From: Planctomycetota bacterium
Lineage (GTDB): Bacteria; Planctomycetota; JAJSAM01; JAJVHW01
Assembly: GCA_021414065.1 (NCBI GenBank)
Contig: JAIOPE010000174.1
Coordinates: forward strand, 1 to 38,146
DNA length: 38,146 bases
Direction of reading: 5' to 3'
Both the position numbers and the translations under genes were made by a program. The notes below the pieces were generated by a model that was given only the letters and a program-made list of their open reading frames with translations, made no database searches and had not been told where the DNA came from. Positions 1-9,005 of this stretch are shown piece by piece; position 1 is the stretch's first letter, and every line of letters begins with the position of its first letter.

Positions 1-542
1 GACGCTCTCTGCTCCAAGGCAGCGCGAAGAGCGTCGGACGCGTCCTCGCTCGCATCGCAGACGTGTGTACCGCGATTGCTCATGCCTCACGCCCGAGAGG
101 GGGTGCGAGTGCGTTCGCTCGCTAAGGACACGCACATGCCCCTCGCTCCCTGCGTCTCCATCGTGGTAGCGCCAGATCCGCGACGCCCGGCACACCCGTG
201 GCGGTGATCGCCGGGCGGTCCAAGGGCCCCGTACGCGCCCGTCGAGCCTCCAGCCGCCACGTGCTTCGGCGCTGCTCCGGCTCGACGCCCGCCGCACGAG
301 CCCGCTCCGACCTCTTGCTTCGGCACTGGCTCGGACGCGCCCACGCGCGCGCTGTGGCGCCCACGGAGCCACCGCCAGGCTCGCCAGGGGCGCACTTCCG
401 GTGCGCGGCCGCCCGGAAGCGGGGCGTTTGGACGGGGCTAAGCCAACTGTAAGCCAACTCCTCGTCGAAAACGTGCCGTGCGGAGGACACTCTGCGAGGT
501 CCGCGAGATCGCCGTAAGCGGCGCGTCCATCGCGAGTTGTGG
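1..542. other. Left flank, no convincing gene; resembles the right end of the neighbouring element
   Basis: No reading frame here has a credible start, ribosome site and protein-like composition; the open frames are the usual GC-driven shadows. The last 100 bases resemble the 100 bases before the right tRNA repeat. Both have a tandem pair of 10-mers about 82-83 bases before the 49-bp core. Both then have a GCGAGGTC...CGTAA.CGGC...GTCC block (494-528 here, 15998-16030 on the right) 14-15 bases before the core. A CAGGCTCGC...GGGCGCACTT stretch at 376-397 also resembles 15819-15841. The simplest reading is that this is the right end of a second, diverged element in tandem. Confidence 0.5.
439..459 (+). 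repeat. Tandem 10-mer TAAGCCAACT x2 beside the left att core
   Basis: Two perfect copies of TAAGCCAACT lie at 439-448 and 450-459, with an 11-base period, ending 83 bases before the 49-bp core. The right end of the element has a different 10-mer (GTAGAGCAGC) doubled with a 12-base period and ending 82 bases before the core. The matching layout with different sequence suggests integrase arm sites belonging to a related element of different specificity. That role is inferred. Confidence 0.45.
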
Positions 543-591
<49 letters not shown>

Positions 592-764
592 CGAGCGTTG
601 AGCCTGGCGGGGGAGGAGGCGAACTGCACACGCTGCATGTGTCGCAGGAGTCGCGGGAGACGGCTGGAGTAGAGCAGCGGTTGGCATCGCAAGACCTTCC
701 GCTGTTTGGTGCGCGTCACGGCAGACGCGCCTCGCCCACCGCAGATCGTCACATGAAGGGTGCG
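592..764. other. Left inner end of the element, noncoding
   Basis: No gene is seen between the left att core and the stop codon of the lipoprotein gene. It contains one GTAGAGCAGCG motif at 669-679, 77 bases inside the core. The same motif is doubled 82 bases inside the right core, so it is a candidate integrase arm site. One further copy lies by chance outside the element at 18207-18217, so the motif alone proves nothing. Confidence 0.45.
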
Positions 765-2582
765 TCAACGCCGACGATCGAATCGGCTGACGCCGGCCGC
801 TGAGCGAATGATGACATTGGGGAAGCCGAAGCCTAGCCCCGCGATGCGGCGAAGCCTCGCGAGCGCATCACCCGCGTCCGTCGCCGACTGGCCGACCTCC
901 TCCAAAAGCCGACGGTAGGTCCTGTACGCAACGTACTCACCGACAGCCTGCCCTGGGAACGCCACCATGTGTCCTACGAGTCCCGTGCTTGCGTCTGACT
1001 CGCCTCGGTACCGAAGATCCGCAACGACATCCGCAACGGGTGTGTCGGTGCTCATCAGCGTCAAATCTGCGAGTGCGCGAGCCGCGAGTCGGCGACGGAA
1101 CGGAGTCAGGATCAGCTCGGCAGTCTCAAGATCGCTGACGCCGTCGAGCGACGCGAGCTCTTCGCAAGCGTCCTTCCACCCCGTCACGCTGCACTGGCGG
1201 TCGAGTGCGCGTATCCAACTTGGGCGCCCGCCCGCCTGTTCGTCGAGCCATTGCGCCCCCGGGTACACTTCGCGGGCGAGTGCCCGCCCCCATTCATAGT
1301 CCATCAGATCCGCGCCTAGGTCAATCGCTTCGGAACCTGCTGATGCAAGCAGGAGCACTCCTGAGTTTCGAGGCATGTACGGCGCTGGAAGCATGTACCA
1401 GGCGAGGAGCCCATCGTGCTCCCAAGTGCTCGGAAGTACACCCAGTCTGAGCGACATGCCGTGGATCTCGTCTGGACCAGCAAGATCCTCGCGTCGCAAC
1501 GAAGGCCTGTTCCGATAGAGAAACGACGCGAGTCGCCGCAGAGACGCTGCTGAGTCGGCGGAGAATGGCGCGTCAATGTCACTCTTCAGAACGGAAGTGA
1601 GCTCGGCGACTGAACCGTCGAAACCGCAGCAGAAGCGGAGTAACAGCTCAACGTCCTGCACGTGCTCCCGATCGCGAGAGGGTGCGTGCAGGATGACATC
1701 TATTGCGCGAGTCAAAGCGGCGCAGGCGGCGTCAGCGGCGCCAGCGAGTTGAGGGGCTGGTGATGGCCAGCGATGCGAGTACTGCTCTAGGTATGCGCGC
1801 TCCTGAGTGAACTGTGCAATCAACTCTTGGGACTCGACCGATGTGACGGTCATGGGACCACCGATCGCGAGCGTGATGCGTCGGGCGGTCGCGGCGAGCC
1901 GATCGGTTGCAGCGGACATACGAGCAGAGTCTTCGCAGCAGGGCACTTGCAGCAGGGACTCAAGTCCGTCCGCGGTCGACATGGCATCGAGTAACGCACC
2001 AACTGGATCCGCGGGACGGTCATCGAGTATCAAGTACTCCGCACACGCCATGGCAACCGTTGCTTCGGCGACCGTGAGACTCGGACTCGTCATGAGGCTT
2101 CCGTCGGCGCGCCGCATGGATTGAAGTGTCTGAACCGCGAGCGAGCGGAGCGCATCGACGTCGGGTGCTGAGGGGTCCGTGACCGCCGTTACGTGGGGAT
2201 GGGTTCCGAGGGCATCGCGAAACAGAACATCGGCGCGGGCGCGTTGGGTGAGCCAGACTTCGGCCAGAGCGGCCGCCAGTTCTGGCCCGCTCGCGTCCGG
2301 GCGAGCGTGCCCACCCGTCTGAGGCGCGGACTGGCGCGCGATCACAGAGCGCAGGAGATCATCGTCGCCTAAGGTGGGGCCAATGATCTGCGTGTGCATG
2401 TGAGCTTCCTCCCCGGAGGCCGGCCCGGGAGTCCCCGGGTTCACGCGAGGCGCAGATGGCGAACAGGCAGCCGTGGCGAGCATGCTGGCAACCGCCGTGA
2501 CGACCCGGATGGGCCGACAGATCCACCACGATCGTCGATTGGCAGCGTTCACGACCAGCGCAGCAGCGTTCGACTCCGTCAT
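765..2582 (-). CDS. Putative lipoprotein, DUF885-like but without its metal-binding motif
   Basis: About 605 residues. I chose the ATG at 2582 because it starts just before a hydrophobic stretch ending SMLATAAC-S, a plausible lipoprotein signal (Cys at about residue 40). The open frame continues upstream to 2819 but overlaps the RHS tail. The C-terminal third resembles the DUF885 family of predicted zinc peptidases. REVYPGAQ (residues 437-444) sits where DUF885 has HExxPGHH, TGWKDACEEL (467-476) where it has EGW.xYxE, and FPGQAVGEYVAYRTYRRL (from 542) where it has WPGQAxAYxxG. The metal-binding histidines and the EGW glutamate are therefore missing, implying a non-catalytic relative. It lies 22 bases downstream of the RHS tail on the same strand and probably shares its transcript. 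The family link rests on remembered motifs and is moderately supported. Confidence 0.6.
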   Translation of the reverse strand: MTESNAAALVVNAANRRSWWICRPIRVVTAVASMLATAACSPSAPRVNPGTPGPASGEEAHMHTQIIGPTLGDDDLLRSVIARQSAPQTGGHARPDASGPELAAALAEVWLTQRARADVLFRDALGTHPHVTAVTDPSAPDVDALRSLAVQTLQSMRRADGSLMTSPSLTVAEATVAMACAEYLILDDRPADPVGALLDAMSTADGLESLLQVPCCEDSARMSAATDRLAATARRITLAIGGPMTVTSVESQELIAQFTQERAYLEQYSHRWPSPAPQLAGAADAACAALTRAIDVILHAPSRDREHVQDVELLLRFCCGFDGSVAELTSVLKSDIDAPFSADSAASLRRLASFLYRNRPSLRREDLAGPDEIHGMSLRLGVLPSTWEHDGLLAWYMLPAPYMPRNSGVLLLASAGSEAIDLGADLMDYEWGRALAREVYPGAQWLDEQAGGRPSWIRALDRQCSVTGWKDACEELASLDGVSDLETAELILTPFRRRLAARALADLTLMSTDTPVADVVADLRYRGESDASTGLVGHMVAFPGQAVGEYVAYRTYRRLLEEVGQSATDAGDALARLRRIAGLGFGFPNVIIRSAAGVSRFDRRR

Positions 2583-2604
2583 GGACGTGCGGAGGAAGGA
2601 CCCA

Positions 2605-3528
2605 CTACTTGGCGCGCGGACCAACAACGTTGCCGCCTCCTGCCGGCGGGTCGCGCGGGTATCCAAGTTCGTCCGAAGCGGGCGGGGGATCGCGGCGGGC
2701 GTTTCCGCAGTCTCGCGTGTGAGCTCGGCCATTGGTTTGGGACGCTGCGAAGCAGCACCACATCTGAGGTCCCGAGGGCGGGGGTGGCGGTGCCGACCAG
2801 GGACACAGAGTTGGACCACCCTGTCCGATTGCTTTCAGACCCCGACCCGCGAGGAAGTCCGGGTTCACCGGGGGAAATCCAATCGGCGGCGGCGGATCCG
2901 TCCAGACCCATGTCCGGGGAGGGTTGCGGTCAGGGGGTAGCGGATTGCCACCGCGTGAGCCCCAGCCGCAGCCGCGCCCAGGCCGGCGCCCGGGCGGCAG
3001 GCCACCCCGCGCGCCGCCGCCGGGCCTCACGAAGCCGCCCCCGCCACGAAGCCCAGTTGGATCAACCTGCGTCGTGGGCGCATTGAGCACGTAGGCAAGT
3101 GCGTTGGGGCCGTCCACGTACTCCAGCGGATCTCTCTGAATGAACCGCCGCAGGTCCGGAGAATAGTTCCGCGCCCGGTAGTAGTAGAGCCCCGTCTCCT
3201 CGTCGAGTTGGCGCGCGGTGAATAGATACGGATTCCGGATCGCGGACGCCGAGATCGTGCCGCCCGCACCATCCTTGATCGTCGGCTTTCCGTACGGGTC
3301 GTACAGGTACTGCTCGACGACGCTGCCTGTCGGTCCGGTGACGTGCGTGACGCTCCCGACGAGTTGCGTGTGGTAGCTGAACCGCAGGACCTCGGACGTG
3401 TTCGAGTCGGAGTCCACGTCGCCGCAGTCCGGGGCCTCCATCATGACGATCTGATCGATCTGCTGGCCGAAGACGAACAGCCGCGCCAGGTTCGCCGAGC
3501 TCGATGTCCCGTCATACTCTTCAATCGA
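2605..3528 (-). pseudogene. RHS 3' portion beyond the in-frame TAG
   Basis: This continues the RHS frame directly after the TAG at 3529-3531, reading SIEEYDGTSSSANLARLF, then the typical RHS core end: LVGSVTHVTG, YDPYGK, DEETGLYYYRARNYSPDLRRFIQRDPLEY and DPTGL. After DPTGL comes a tail of about 115 residues rich in Pro and Gly, with a few cysteines, in which I recognise no toxin domain. No frameshift is needed, since both halves share one frame. The first in-frame ATG is at 3444 and lacks a good ribosome site, so independent translation is doubtful. It is either the dead end of a recently broken gene, a readthrough product, or the result of a single base error. Confidence 0.8.
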
Positions 3529-6500
3529 CTACTGCCCGGCGTAGACGTACCGCGTGACTGCCGATCCAACGGTCTTGCCGGTCCGCCGCCCGAGCCCGAG
3601 AGCGTCGTATGTATAGGTCGCGATCGTGGTCGAGCCCTGCTTCACCTCGATCAGGTGCTCATGAGCGTCGTACTTGTAGGTGAAGGTCCCGTCCGACGCG
3701 AGCGAGCCAGCGTCCGTGTAGGTCGGGCTCTGGCTTCCGATTGCGGTGTACTGGTTCATCGCGTCGGTCGTGTACGAGGTCGTCGTCGTCGAGCCGCCGT
3801 ACGGCGTCACCTTGTACGCCGTCAGGTTGAAGACGTCGTCCATGTCGTACTCGAGCTTCTTGTCGTAGGCCTCGGTGCTCGGGTTCGCGACCTCGGCGGA
3901 CGGGTCGTCGCAGTCGCGGAGCACCCGGGTCAGGCGATTCGCCCGGTCATACGTGTAGACGTCGCCCTTCCCTGACTGGTGGCTCCGCTCCTCGTAGAGC
4001 GGGTTGTCGTTCTTGTCCCAGCCGTAGTCGAAGCCGGCGAACTCCGTCCCGCCCGAGGCCTTGTGGTCGATCGCCGTCGGCCGCCGGAATCCGTCGTACG
4101 CGTAGTTCGCGGTCGTGGAGTTCGGGAGGGTGACCTGCTTGCGCCGCAGCCCCGCGCCGTAGAGCGAGAAAGACGCCACAGTGGCCGAACTCCCGTCCGT
4201 GATCGACGACATGCGCCCGAGCGCGTCGCGCGCCTCGTTCGCGTCGAAGCCGGAGGGGTAGTCGATCTTCGTGCGGTTGCTCTCGGGGTCCCACGTGTAG
4301 GAGACGGTTTTCCCGGTCGTCCCGAGTGGGTTCGAGCCCTGGACCTCGGTGAGGATGTGAGAGAGGCTGTCGAAGCTGAACTGGACGATCGAGTCGTTGT
4401 CCTTGGCCTCCGTCAGGCGGCCGAGCGCGTCGTACGCGAAGTCCTCGTCGGTGTCCCCGCCGACTCCCGACGCGGCTGTGATCGTGCGCCCGGTGAGCCG
4501 GTCGAGATCGTCGAAGCCCTGCGCGATGAGCGTCCCGTTCTGGTCCTCAATCTCGACGACGTTGCCGTTCGCGTCGTGCTGGTAGCTGACGGTCTTCGTG
4601 CTCTCGTAGGTCTTCGTGACGAGCCGGCCGAAGACGTCGTACATGTAGTCGGTGTCGTGGGAGTTGTCGTCGCGGAGTCGCGTCACTTGGTCGTGGAGGC
4701 TCCATGTCCACTGGGTCACGATCGCGGCCGAGGAGCCCATGTCCCGGCTCTCCTCGACGACGCGGGCGAGCCCGTCGGCGGTGCGGGTTGTCTCGTAGCC
4801 GAGGGGATCGATCTCCTTGCGGACGACGCCCAGGGCGCTGCGCTTCCACTCGGTGACCTTCGTGTTCGAGGAGTTCGTCTGGTCGATCTCGGTCCGCTTC
4901 TTCATGCGGTTGATCGCGTCGAACTCGAACTCCGTCCGGTAGGTCTCCGCGGAGGCCCCCGGGACGATCTCCGTCTCCTCGACGGCGGTCACGTTCCCGG
5001 CTGCGTCGTGCTCCCAGGCCGTCTCGTTGCCGAGCGGGTCGGTCGAGGACGTGCGGCGGCCCGCGCCGTCGTACGCGAAGTCCGTCTCGTAGTTCCGGCG
5101 GTCCTTCGCGGTCACGATCAGGCCCCGCTTGTCCATGGTGTACTCGCGGGCGTACCACGTCGTCGAGCCGCCGAGAAGCGCGTCCTCCTCCTTGAAGAAG
5201 CGGCCCATCTCGTCGAAGTGCGCCTTGTGGTGGGCGAGGAGGACGTCCGTCGTCCCCGCCTCCTCGTAGGACTTCCGCTCCGTGACGTGGCCGTCCTTGT
5301 CGTAGACGAGGACCTCGTAGTGCCCAAGCGCGTTGATGGACTTCGTCCGCCGGTCGAAGAGGTCGTACTCGTGGGTCGTGTCCTTCGCGCGGGCGTTACG
5401 GAAGAGAGTCGTGTTCCGATTCCCGTCGTAGTCCCAGCGCTCCGTCAGGTCCGCCGCGGCGCCGCCTTCGCGGGTCCGCTCGAAGAGGAGGTCGCGCTCG
5501 TCGTACGTCATCCGCGTCTCGCGGCCGTCGCGCATGACCTTGGCAAGGTTGTCGTTCGCGTCGTACTCGAAGTTCGTGATCCGGTCGTCGTACTGCGTCA
5601 CCTTCTCGACCATCGACATGACCTGGTCCATGGGCGAGTAGGCGTAGTTCGTGTTCCACCAGGACGGCGTCGAGAGCCACGTCCCGTCCCAGTCGACGTT
5701 CTTCACCTGCTTCGTGATGACGTTCAGGTTGCCGTCGTGGATGAACTTCGTCACGTAGCCGAGGGCGCTCGGCGCGTCCACCTGTCGGACGTTGCCGTAG
5801 CGCTCGACCGCGTAGGTGGTGGCGTTGCCGCGCGGATCGGTCACGGACTTGAGGTCGCCCCATGCCTCGTAGTCGTAGGTCCAGGTGAGCGCGAGCCCGC
5901 CGCTTCCGCTGTCCACGACCGTTGTCTGGAGGCGGCCCTTCTTCGCACCGGTCGTGTAGTAGCTGTAGGACGTGACCTTGCCCTCGCCGTCGGTGAATGA
6001 GGCAAGCGTGCCGTTCGCATTGTAGGAGTAGCCGTGCGTGACGGTGACGTCCGGGCTCGGGGCTTCCAGCGTCGGGAAGGTGACGGTCGTCGGTCGGCCG
6101 TCGGCGTCCAGCGTGTAAGTCGTCTCGTGCCCTTCGGGGTCGGTGTACGAGGTCACGCCCCAGAACTTCGAGGAGTCGTACGCGTAGGTTTCGACGATGT
6201 CGTCGCTGCCGTTCGATGCGTCCACATCCTCCTTGCGCCGGATCTCCGTCGGGCGCTTCGCCGCGTTCAGCGTGTATTCGACGCCGTTCCCCCGGGGGTA
6301 CTCGACCTCGATCAGATAACCCGCGCTGTCGTGGTCCCAGGCCGTCGTGTAGTCGCCCTCGCCCGAGCGCACGCCGCGGTTGGTCTTCTCAGTGACCTCG
6401 GTCTTCGTGAGCTTCGTCGAGTGCCACTTCCAGACGCGCTCGTTCTCGGCGCGATCGGTGACCGTGACCTGCTGCGAGGCGGCGCTCGTGTAGTCGAACG

Positions 6501-7599
6501 TGAAGTAGTAGGTCCCGCCGACCGTCTGCTTCACGACGCGGTCGCTCGTGTCGTACTGGTTCCGCAGCCACCAGGATCCGTTTCCGTCGGACGCGGCGAG
6601 GAGATTCCCGTTCAGCGCGCTCGTCGTGGCGCCGTTCGTGTAGCGGAACTCGTGCGTGATTCCGCCGGGGAAGGTCGTTGTCGCGGGGCCCGTGACTCTC
6701 CAGAGCTGACCCGTGACGTTGTAGGCGAAGGTCCACTCGGCGCCATCCGCCATCGTGATCTTCTGGAGGCGGCCAGCGCCGTAGTACGTGAGCGTGTGCG
6801 TCTGGCCGCGGGTGTCGGTGATCGACGTCGGCTTCCCCGCCGTGTACGCGTAGTCGATCGTGTTCCCGTCGCGGTCCTCGATCTTGTCGAGGCTGCCGTA
6901 GGTGATCTTGAAGCCGTCGGGCGTTCGCCGGACGAACTGCGACCCGTCCTTCTCCAAGGTGTCGAGGCAGCCGGTCGGCGCGATGTACTGGCCGCTGCCG
7001 ATGTCCTTCTGCCACGTGACGACGATCCCGTCGAAGTCGAGGAAGACGACGTTCCCCGTTCCGGGCATCTCCGTGATCCAGGTGTCGAGCGGCGAGGACC
7101 AGTTCCCCGTGAGCCCGTTCACCTGCGCCCTGCTGTCGTACGTGATCGGGAGCACCTGCGCCAGGGGACCGACGCCCTTGGCCGTTCCGACGCCGAGCGT
7201 CATCCGGAAGGTGCCGTCCACGAGGCAGACGTTGACGCCGTCATAGGGCGACTCGCCCGAGCGCGCCCAGCCGATCGAGGTCCGGAACCCGCTGTTCGTC
7301 GGTGAGCCGCCGTCGGGCGTCCCGCCCGCCGCGTCGAGGGGGGCCGAGTCCGTCTCGTCTTCGTACGAGTCGCCGTCGGTGTCCTGGAGGACCGGGCTTG
7401 TCCCCTCGACCAAGAGTTCGCGGAAGTCGTTCCAAGAGGAACTGCCGTCGGTGTTCGCGTCGTTGGGGTCCGTGCCCCAGAAGGTCAGCTCGTCGGAATC
7501 TTCGAGGCCGTCCCCGTCGGCGTCGGCCGCGTAGGCGGGCAGGGCGAAGGCCGAGAAGAGAAGAACTGCGAGCGCGGCGATCCAGTTCGTTCGGCGCAT
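3529..7599 (-). CDS. Secreted RHS/YD-repeat protein with calcium-binding-type N-terminus, cut short by TAG
   Basis: The product is 1356 residues. It opens with a signal peptide (MRRTNW, a hydrophobic stretch, then AYA cleavage near residue 24). Two thrombospondin type 3-like calcium motifs follow (DADGDGLEDSDE near 25 and DTDGDSYEDETD near 73). The remainder is dense with YD repeats of the type G.....Y.YD..G, as expected for the beta-cage shell of RHS proteins. The start at 7599 has GGAGG overlapping the stop of the upstream gene, which ends 3 bases before, so translation is probably coupled. The frame ends at a TAG after RYVYAGQ, before the conserved RHS core end, which follows in the same frame. 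A CAG-to-TAG change would explain this. RHS proteins commonly carry C-terminal toxins or act at the cell surface; which applies here cannot be told. Confidence 0.9.
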   Translation of the reverse strand: MRRTNWIAALAVLLFSAFALPAYAADADGDGLEDSDELTFWGTDPNDANTDGSSSWNDFRELLVEGTSPVLQDTDGDSYEDETDSAPLDAAGGTPDGGSPTNSGFRTSIGWARSGESPYDGVNVCLVDGTFRMTLGVGTAKGVGPLAQVLPITYDSRAQVNGLTGNWSSPLDTWITEMPGTGNVVFLDFDGIVVTWQKDIGSGQYIAPTGCLDTLEKDGSQFVRRTPDGFKITYGSLDKIEDRDGNTIDYAYTAGKPTSITDTRGQTHTLTYYGAGRLQKITMADGAEWTFAYNVTGQLWRVTGPATTTFPGGITHEFRYTNGATTSALNGNLLAASDGNGSWWLRNQYDTSDRVVKQTVGGTYYFTFDYTSAASQQVTVTDRAENERVWKWHSTKLTKTEVTEKTNRGVRSGEGDYTTAWDHDSAGYLIEVEYPRGNGVEYTLNAAKRPTEIRRKEDVDASNGSDDIVETYAYDSSKFWGVTSYTDPEGHETTYTLDADGRPTTVTFPTLEAPSPDVTVTHGYSYNANGTLASFTDGEGKVTSYSYYTTGAKKGRLQTTVVDSGSGGLALTWTYDYEAWGDLKSVTDPRGNATTYAVERYGNVRQVDAPSALGYVTKFIHDGNLNVITKQVKNVDWDGTWLSTPSWWNTNYAYSPMDQVMSMVEKVTQYDDRITNFEYDANDNLAKVMRDGRETRMTYDERDLLFERTREGGAAADLTERWDYDGNRNTTLFRNARAKDTTHEYDLFDRRTKSINALGHYEVLVYDKDGHVTERKSYEEAGTTDVLLAHHKAHFDEMGRFFKEEDALLGGSTTWYAREYTMDKRGLIVTAKDRRNYETDFAYDGAGRRTSSTDPLGNETAWEHDAAGNVTAVEETEIVPGASAETYRTEFEFDAINRMKKRTEIDQTNSSNTKVTEWKRSALGVVRKEIDPLGYETTRTADGLARVVEESRDMGSSAAIVTQWTWSLHDQVTRLRDDNSHDTDYMYDVFGRLVTKTYESTKTVSYQHDANGNVVEIEDQNGTLIAQGFDDLDRLTGRTITAASGVGGDTDEDFAYDALGRLTEAKDNDSIVQFSFDSLSHILTEVQGSNPLGTTGKTVSYTWDPESNRTKIDYPSGFDANEARDALGRMSSITDGSSATVASFSLYGAGLRRKQVTLPNSTTANYAYDGFRRPTAIDHKASGGTEFAGFDYGWDKNDNPLYEERSHQSGKGDVYTYDRANRLTRVLRDCDDPSAEVANPSTEAYDKKLEYDMDDVFNLTAYKVTPYGGSTTTTSYTTDAMNQYTAIGSQSPTYTDAGSLASDGTFTYKYDAHEHLIEVKQGSTTIATYTYDALGLGRRTGKTVGSAVTRYVYAGQ

Positions 7600-7601
7600 G
7601 G

Positions 7602-8123
7602 CTACCTCCGCTCGCTGCTGGAAGTCGTCGGGAAGAGTGCGTTCTTCGCGGCGGCGACGGAGGTTTCAAGGCGGGAGCCGGACTCGTAGTGCTGCTTCGC
7701 GTAGTTCTCGATCGTCTGCCAGCTCGATCCGCCCGCCGCCTCGCGGCGGGCCCAGGCGAGGAACGCCGCCACGCGGACGCCGTGCGGGCGCTTCGCGTCC
7801 TCGTAGACCTGTTTCAGCTTCGCGCGTCCGCCGCTCTGGTCGGCGCGGCCGATCGCGAGGCAGGCGTGGGCGGCCAGTTGGTAATCCTTCCCGTCGGCGA
7901 GATCCTCCAGTGCTTTGCGGGAGTCGGCCGAGTCGATCGCAGCGAGGTCCTTCAGCGCCGCCGCGCGCGAACCGTCCGTGCCGCGGCCGGCGGCCGAGTC
8001 CTTGAGTCGCGTGACCGTCGAGTCGCTGCCGACGGCCGCTCCTCCGCCCCCGACCACGAGCGCTCCAACCGCGGCGAGCGCCGCCACGATGACCATGAAA
8101 GTTTGAAGCCGCTTGCGCTCCAT
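7602..8123 (-). CDS. Membrane-anchored or secreted helical-repeat protein (HEAT-like)
   Basis: The product is 173 residues. I chose the ATG at 8123 because GGGGAGGA lies just upstream; the open frame extends further but has no ribosome site there. Residues 8-28 form one hydrophobic segment (signal peptide or anchor). The rest consists of short amphipathic helices with repeated Ala/Asp patterns such as RAAALKDLAAIDSADSRKALEDLADG and AAHACLAIGRAD, typical of HEAT or armadillo-like repeats. It lies directly upstream of the RHS gene with two bases between stop and start, so the pair is an operon. A role as a partner or periplasmic handling factor for the RHS protein is inference from position. 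Confidence 0.7.
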   Translation of the reverse strand: MERKRLQTFMVIVAALAAVGALVVGGGGAAVGSDSTVTRLKDSAAGRGTDGSRAAALKDLAAIDSADSRKALEDLADGKDYQLAAHACLAIGRADQSGGRAKLKQVYEDAKRPHGVRVAAFLAWARREAAGGSSWQTIENYAKQHYESGSRLETSVAAAKNALFPTTSSSERR

Positions 8124-8427
8124 CGAATCCTCCCCGCCGTTCCGCTCGATCACCGAGGCCCGCGCGATGCTTCGCTCGAACTGCGTCGGATTCTCGGGGA
8201 GCGAGTGCTGCCGCGTCAAGAGGGCAGAATCGGATTCTCATGATCGCGTGTGGTCGCCGCGGTCTGGAGCGTGACTCCAGGCGCACGAGCGCAGTCAGCC
8301 ACGTCGCATCCACGAACTTGCACGAGCCTCCCGCGGCCTGACGCTCGGCGGCGGCGACAGCGACGACGACGGCGGCGGGGTTGAGCGACTCTGACGTCGC
8401 CTGAGCATCGCGGTCGAGGAGGCACCG
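8124..8427. promoter_or_regulatory. Divergent promoter region between cargo and replication operons, with palindromes
   Basis: This 304-base gap separates the minus-strand cargo operon from the plus-strand replication operon and must hold both promoters. It contains a perfect palindrome AGAATC-G-GATTCT at 8226-8238, whose right half sits in a 10-mer TCGGATTCTC also found at 8186-8195. An inverted repeat CTGGAG-CGTGA-CTCCAG lies at 8264-8280. These are plausible operators for an element-encoded regulator. I cannot pick clear -35/-10 boxes. No gene is seen. Confidence 0.5.
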
Positions 8428-8814
8428 ATGCTGCACGACTCACGTCAGGAGACCGAACCCGAGCGCCCGGCGACGTCGCCCACACGCGGAATCCGGACCG
8501 GCGCGGTGGCGGCGATCCTCGGCGTTCCCGAGCACCGCCTCACCAACCTGATCCGGCACCGGCTGATCGACGCGCCGCCGCTCGTGGCGGGTCGTCGGGT
8601 CTGGCGGCGGGCCAACATCGAGGCCGCCCGCCGCGTGCTGGTCGCGAGAGGCGCGATCCCGTCGGTGCCCGCGGGCGAGCCGAGGTGGGAACCCGGCGAG
8701 ATCGACACTGGGCTCGACCCCGCCGACCTCGCGCAGGATCTGGCCGCCGAACAGGAACACGACGACGACAAGGCGCGGCGACAGATCGCCCGACCCAGTG
8801 CGGTGCGGGCGTGA
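8428..8814 (+). CDS. Small helix-turn-helix DNA-binding protein
   Basis: The product is 128 residues, starting at an ATG preceded by GAGGAGG. Residues 21-70 (RTGAVAAILGVPEHRLTNLIRHRLI, then a short wing and RRVWRRANIEAARR) resemble the MerR-like or helix-turn-helix fold used by excisionases and small phage regulators. The tail is acidic and probably flexible. It is first in the plus-strand operon, and its stop overlaps the next start (GTGA). It could be the copy-number or excision regulator acting on the palindromes just upstream. I cannot name a family. Confidence 0.65.
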   Translation: MLHDSRQETEPERPATSPTRGIRTGAVAAILGVPEHRLTNLIRHRLIDAPPLVAGRRVWRRANIEAARRVLVARGAIPSVPAGEPRWEPGEIDTGLDPADLAQDLAAEQEHDDDKARRQIARPSAVRA

Positions 8815-9005
8815 CGGCCGTCGTCGCCACCGCCGCCGAGCCCGACGACGGTGATGCGGAGTCGGCTCTCGATCGCGAGCCCTGCGCGTGCGGCCGTCTC
8901 GCCGCGGTCGTGATCCATGAGGACGGCGACGGCGTCTGGGTCGCCGTCGGGTGCGAGTGCGGGAGCTTCGTCCCGGCCGCCGCGTCCTTCGGGGGACGCC
9001 CGTGA
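8811..9005 (+). CDS. Small cysteine-pair protein, unknown function
   Basis: The product is 64 residues from a GTG start whose last bases overlap the upstream TGA (GTGA). Its own stop overlaps the next start in the same way. It has two CxC motifs (CACG near residue 24 and CECG near 46) around a beta-rich core (RLAAVVIHEDGDGVWVAVG), suggesting a single zinc-ribbon-like fold. The double 4-base overlap is the main evidence that it is real. I do not recognise the family. Because it directly precedes the replication protein it may be a small accessory factor. Confidence 0.6.
   Translation: MTAVVATAAEPDDGDAESALDREPCACGRLAAVVIHEDGDGVWVAVGCECGSFVPAAASFGGRP

Noticed and set aside
2583..2819. Upstream start for the lipoprotein gene at 2819 or 2732
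   Set aside because: No ribosome site, overlap with the RHS tail, and the signal sequence would lie too deep in the protein.
2605..3444. Independent 279-codon gene downstream of RHS
   Set aside because: It is in the same frame as the RHS gene and encodes the conserved RHS core end, so it is the separated 3' part.
3529..3531. TAG recoding (amber as sense codon)
   Set aside because: TAG ends neighbouring genes (7602-7604 and 32337-32339), so general reassignment is not supported.
3979..6000. Long plus-strand open frame opposite the RHS gene
   Set aside because: Arg/Val-rich shadow of the RHS coding strand, with no start site or protein family; the opposite frame gives clear YD repeats.
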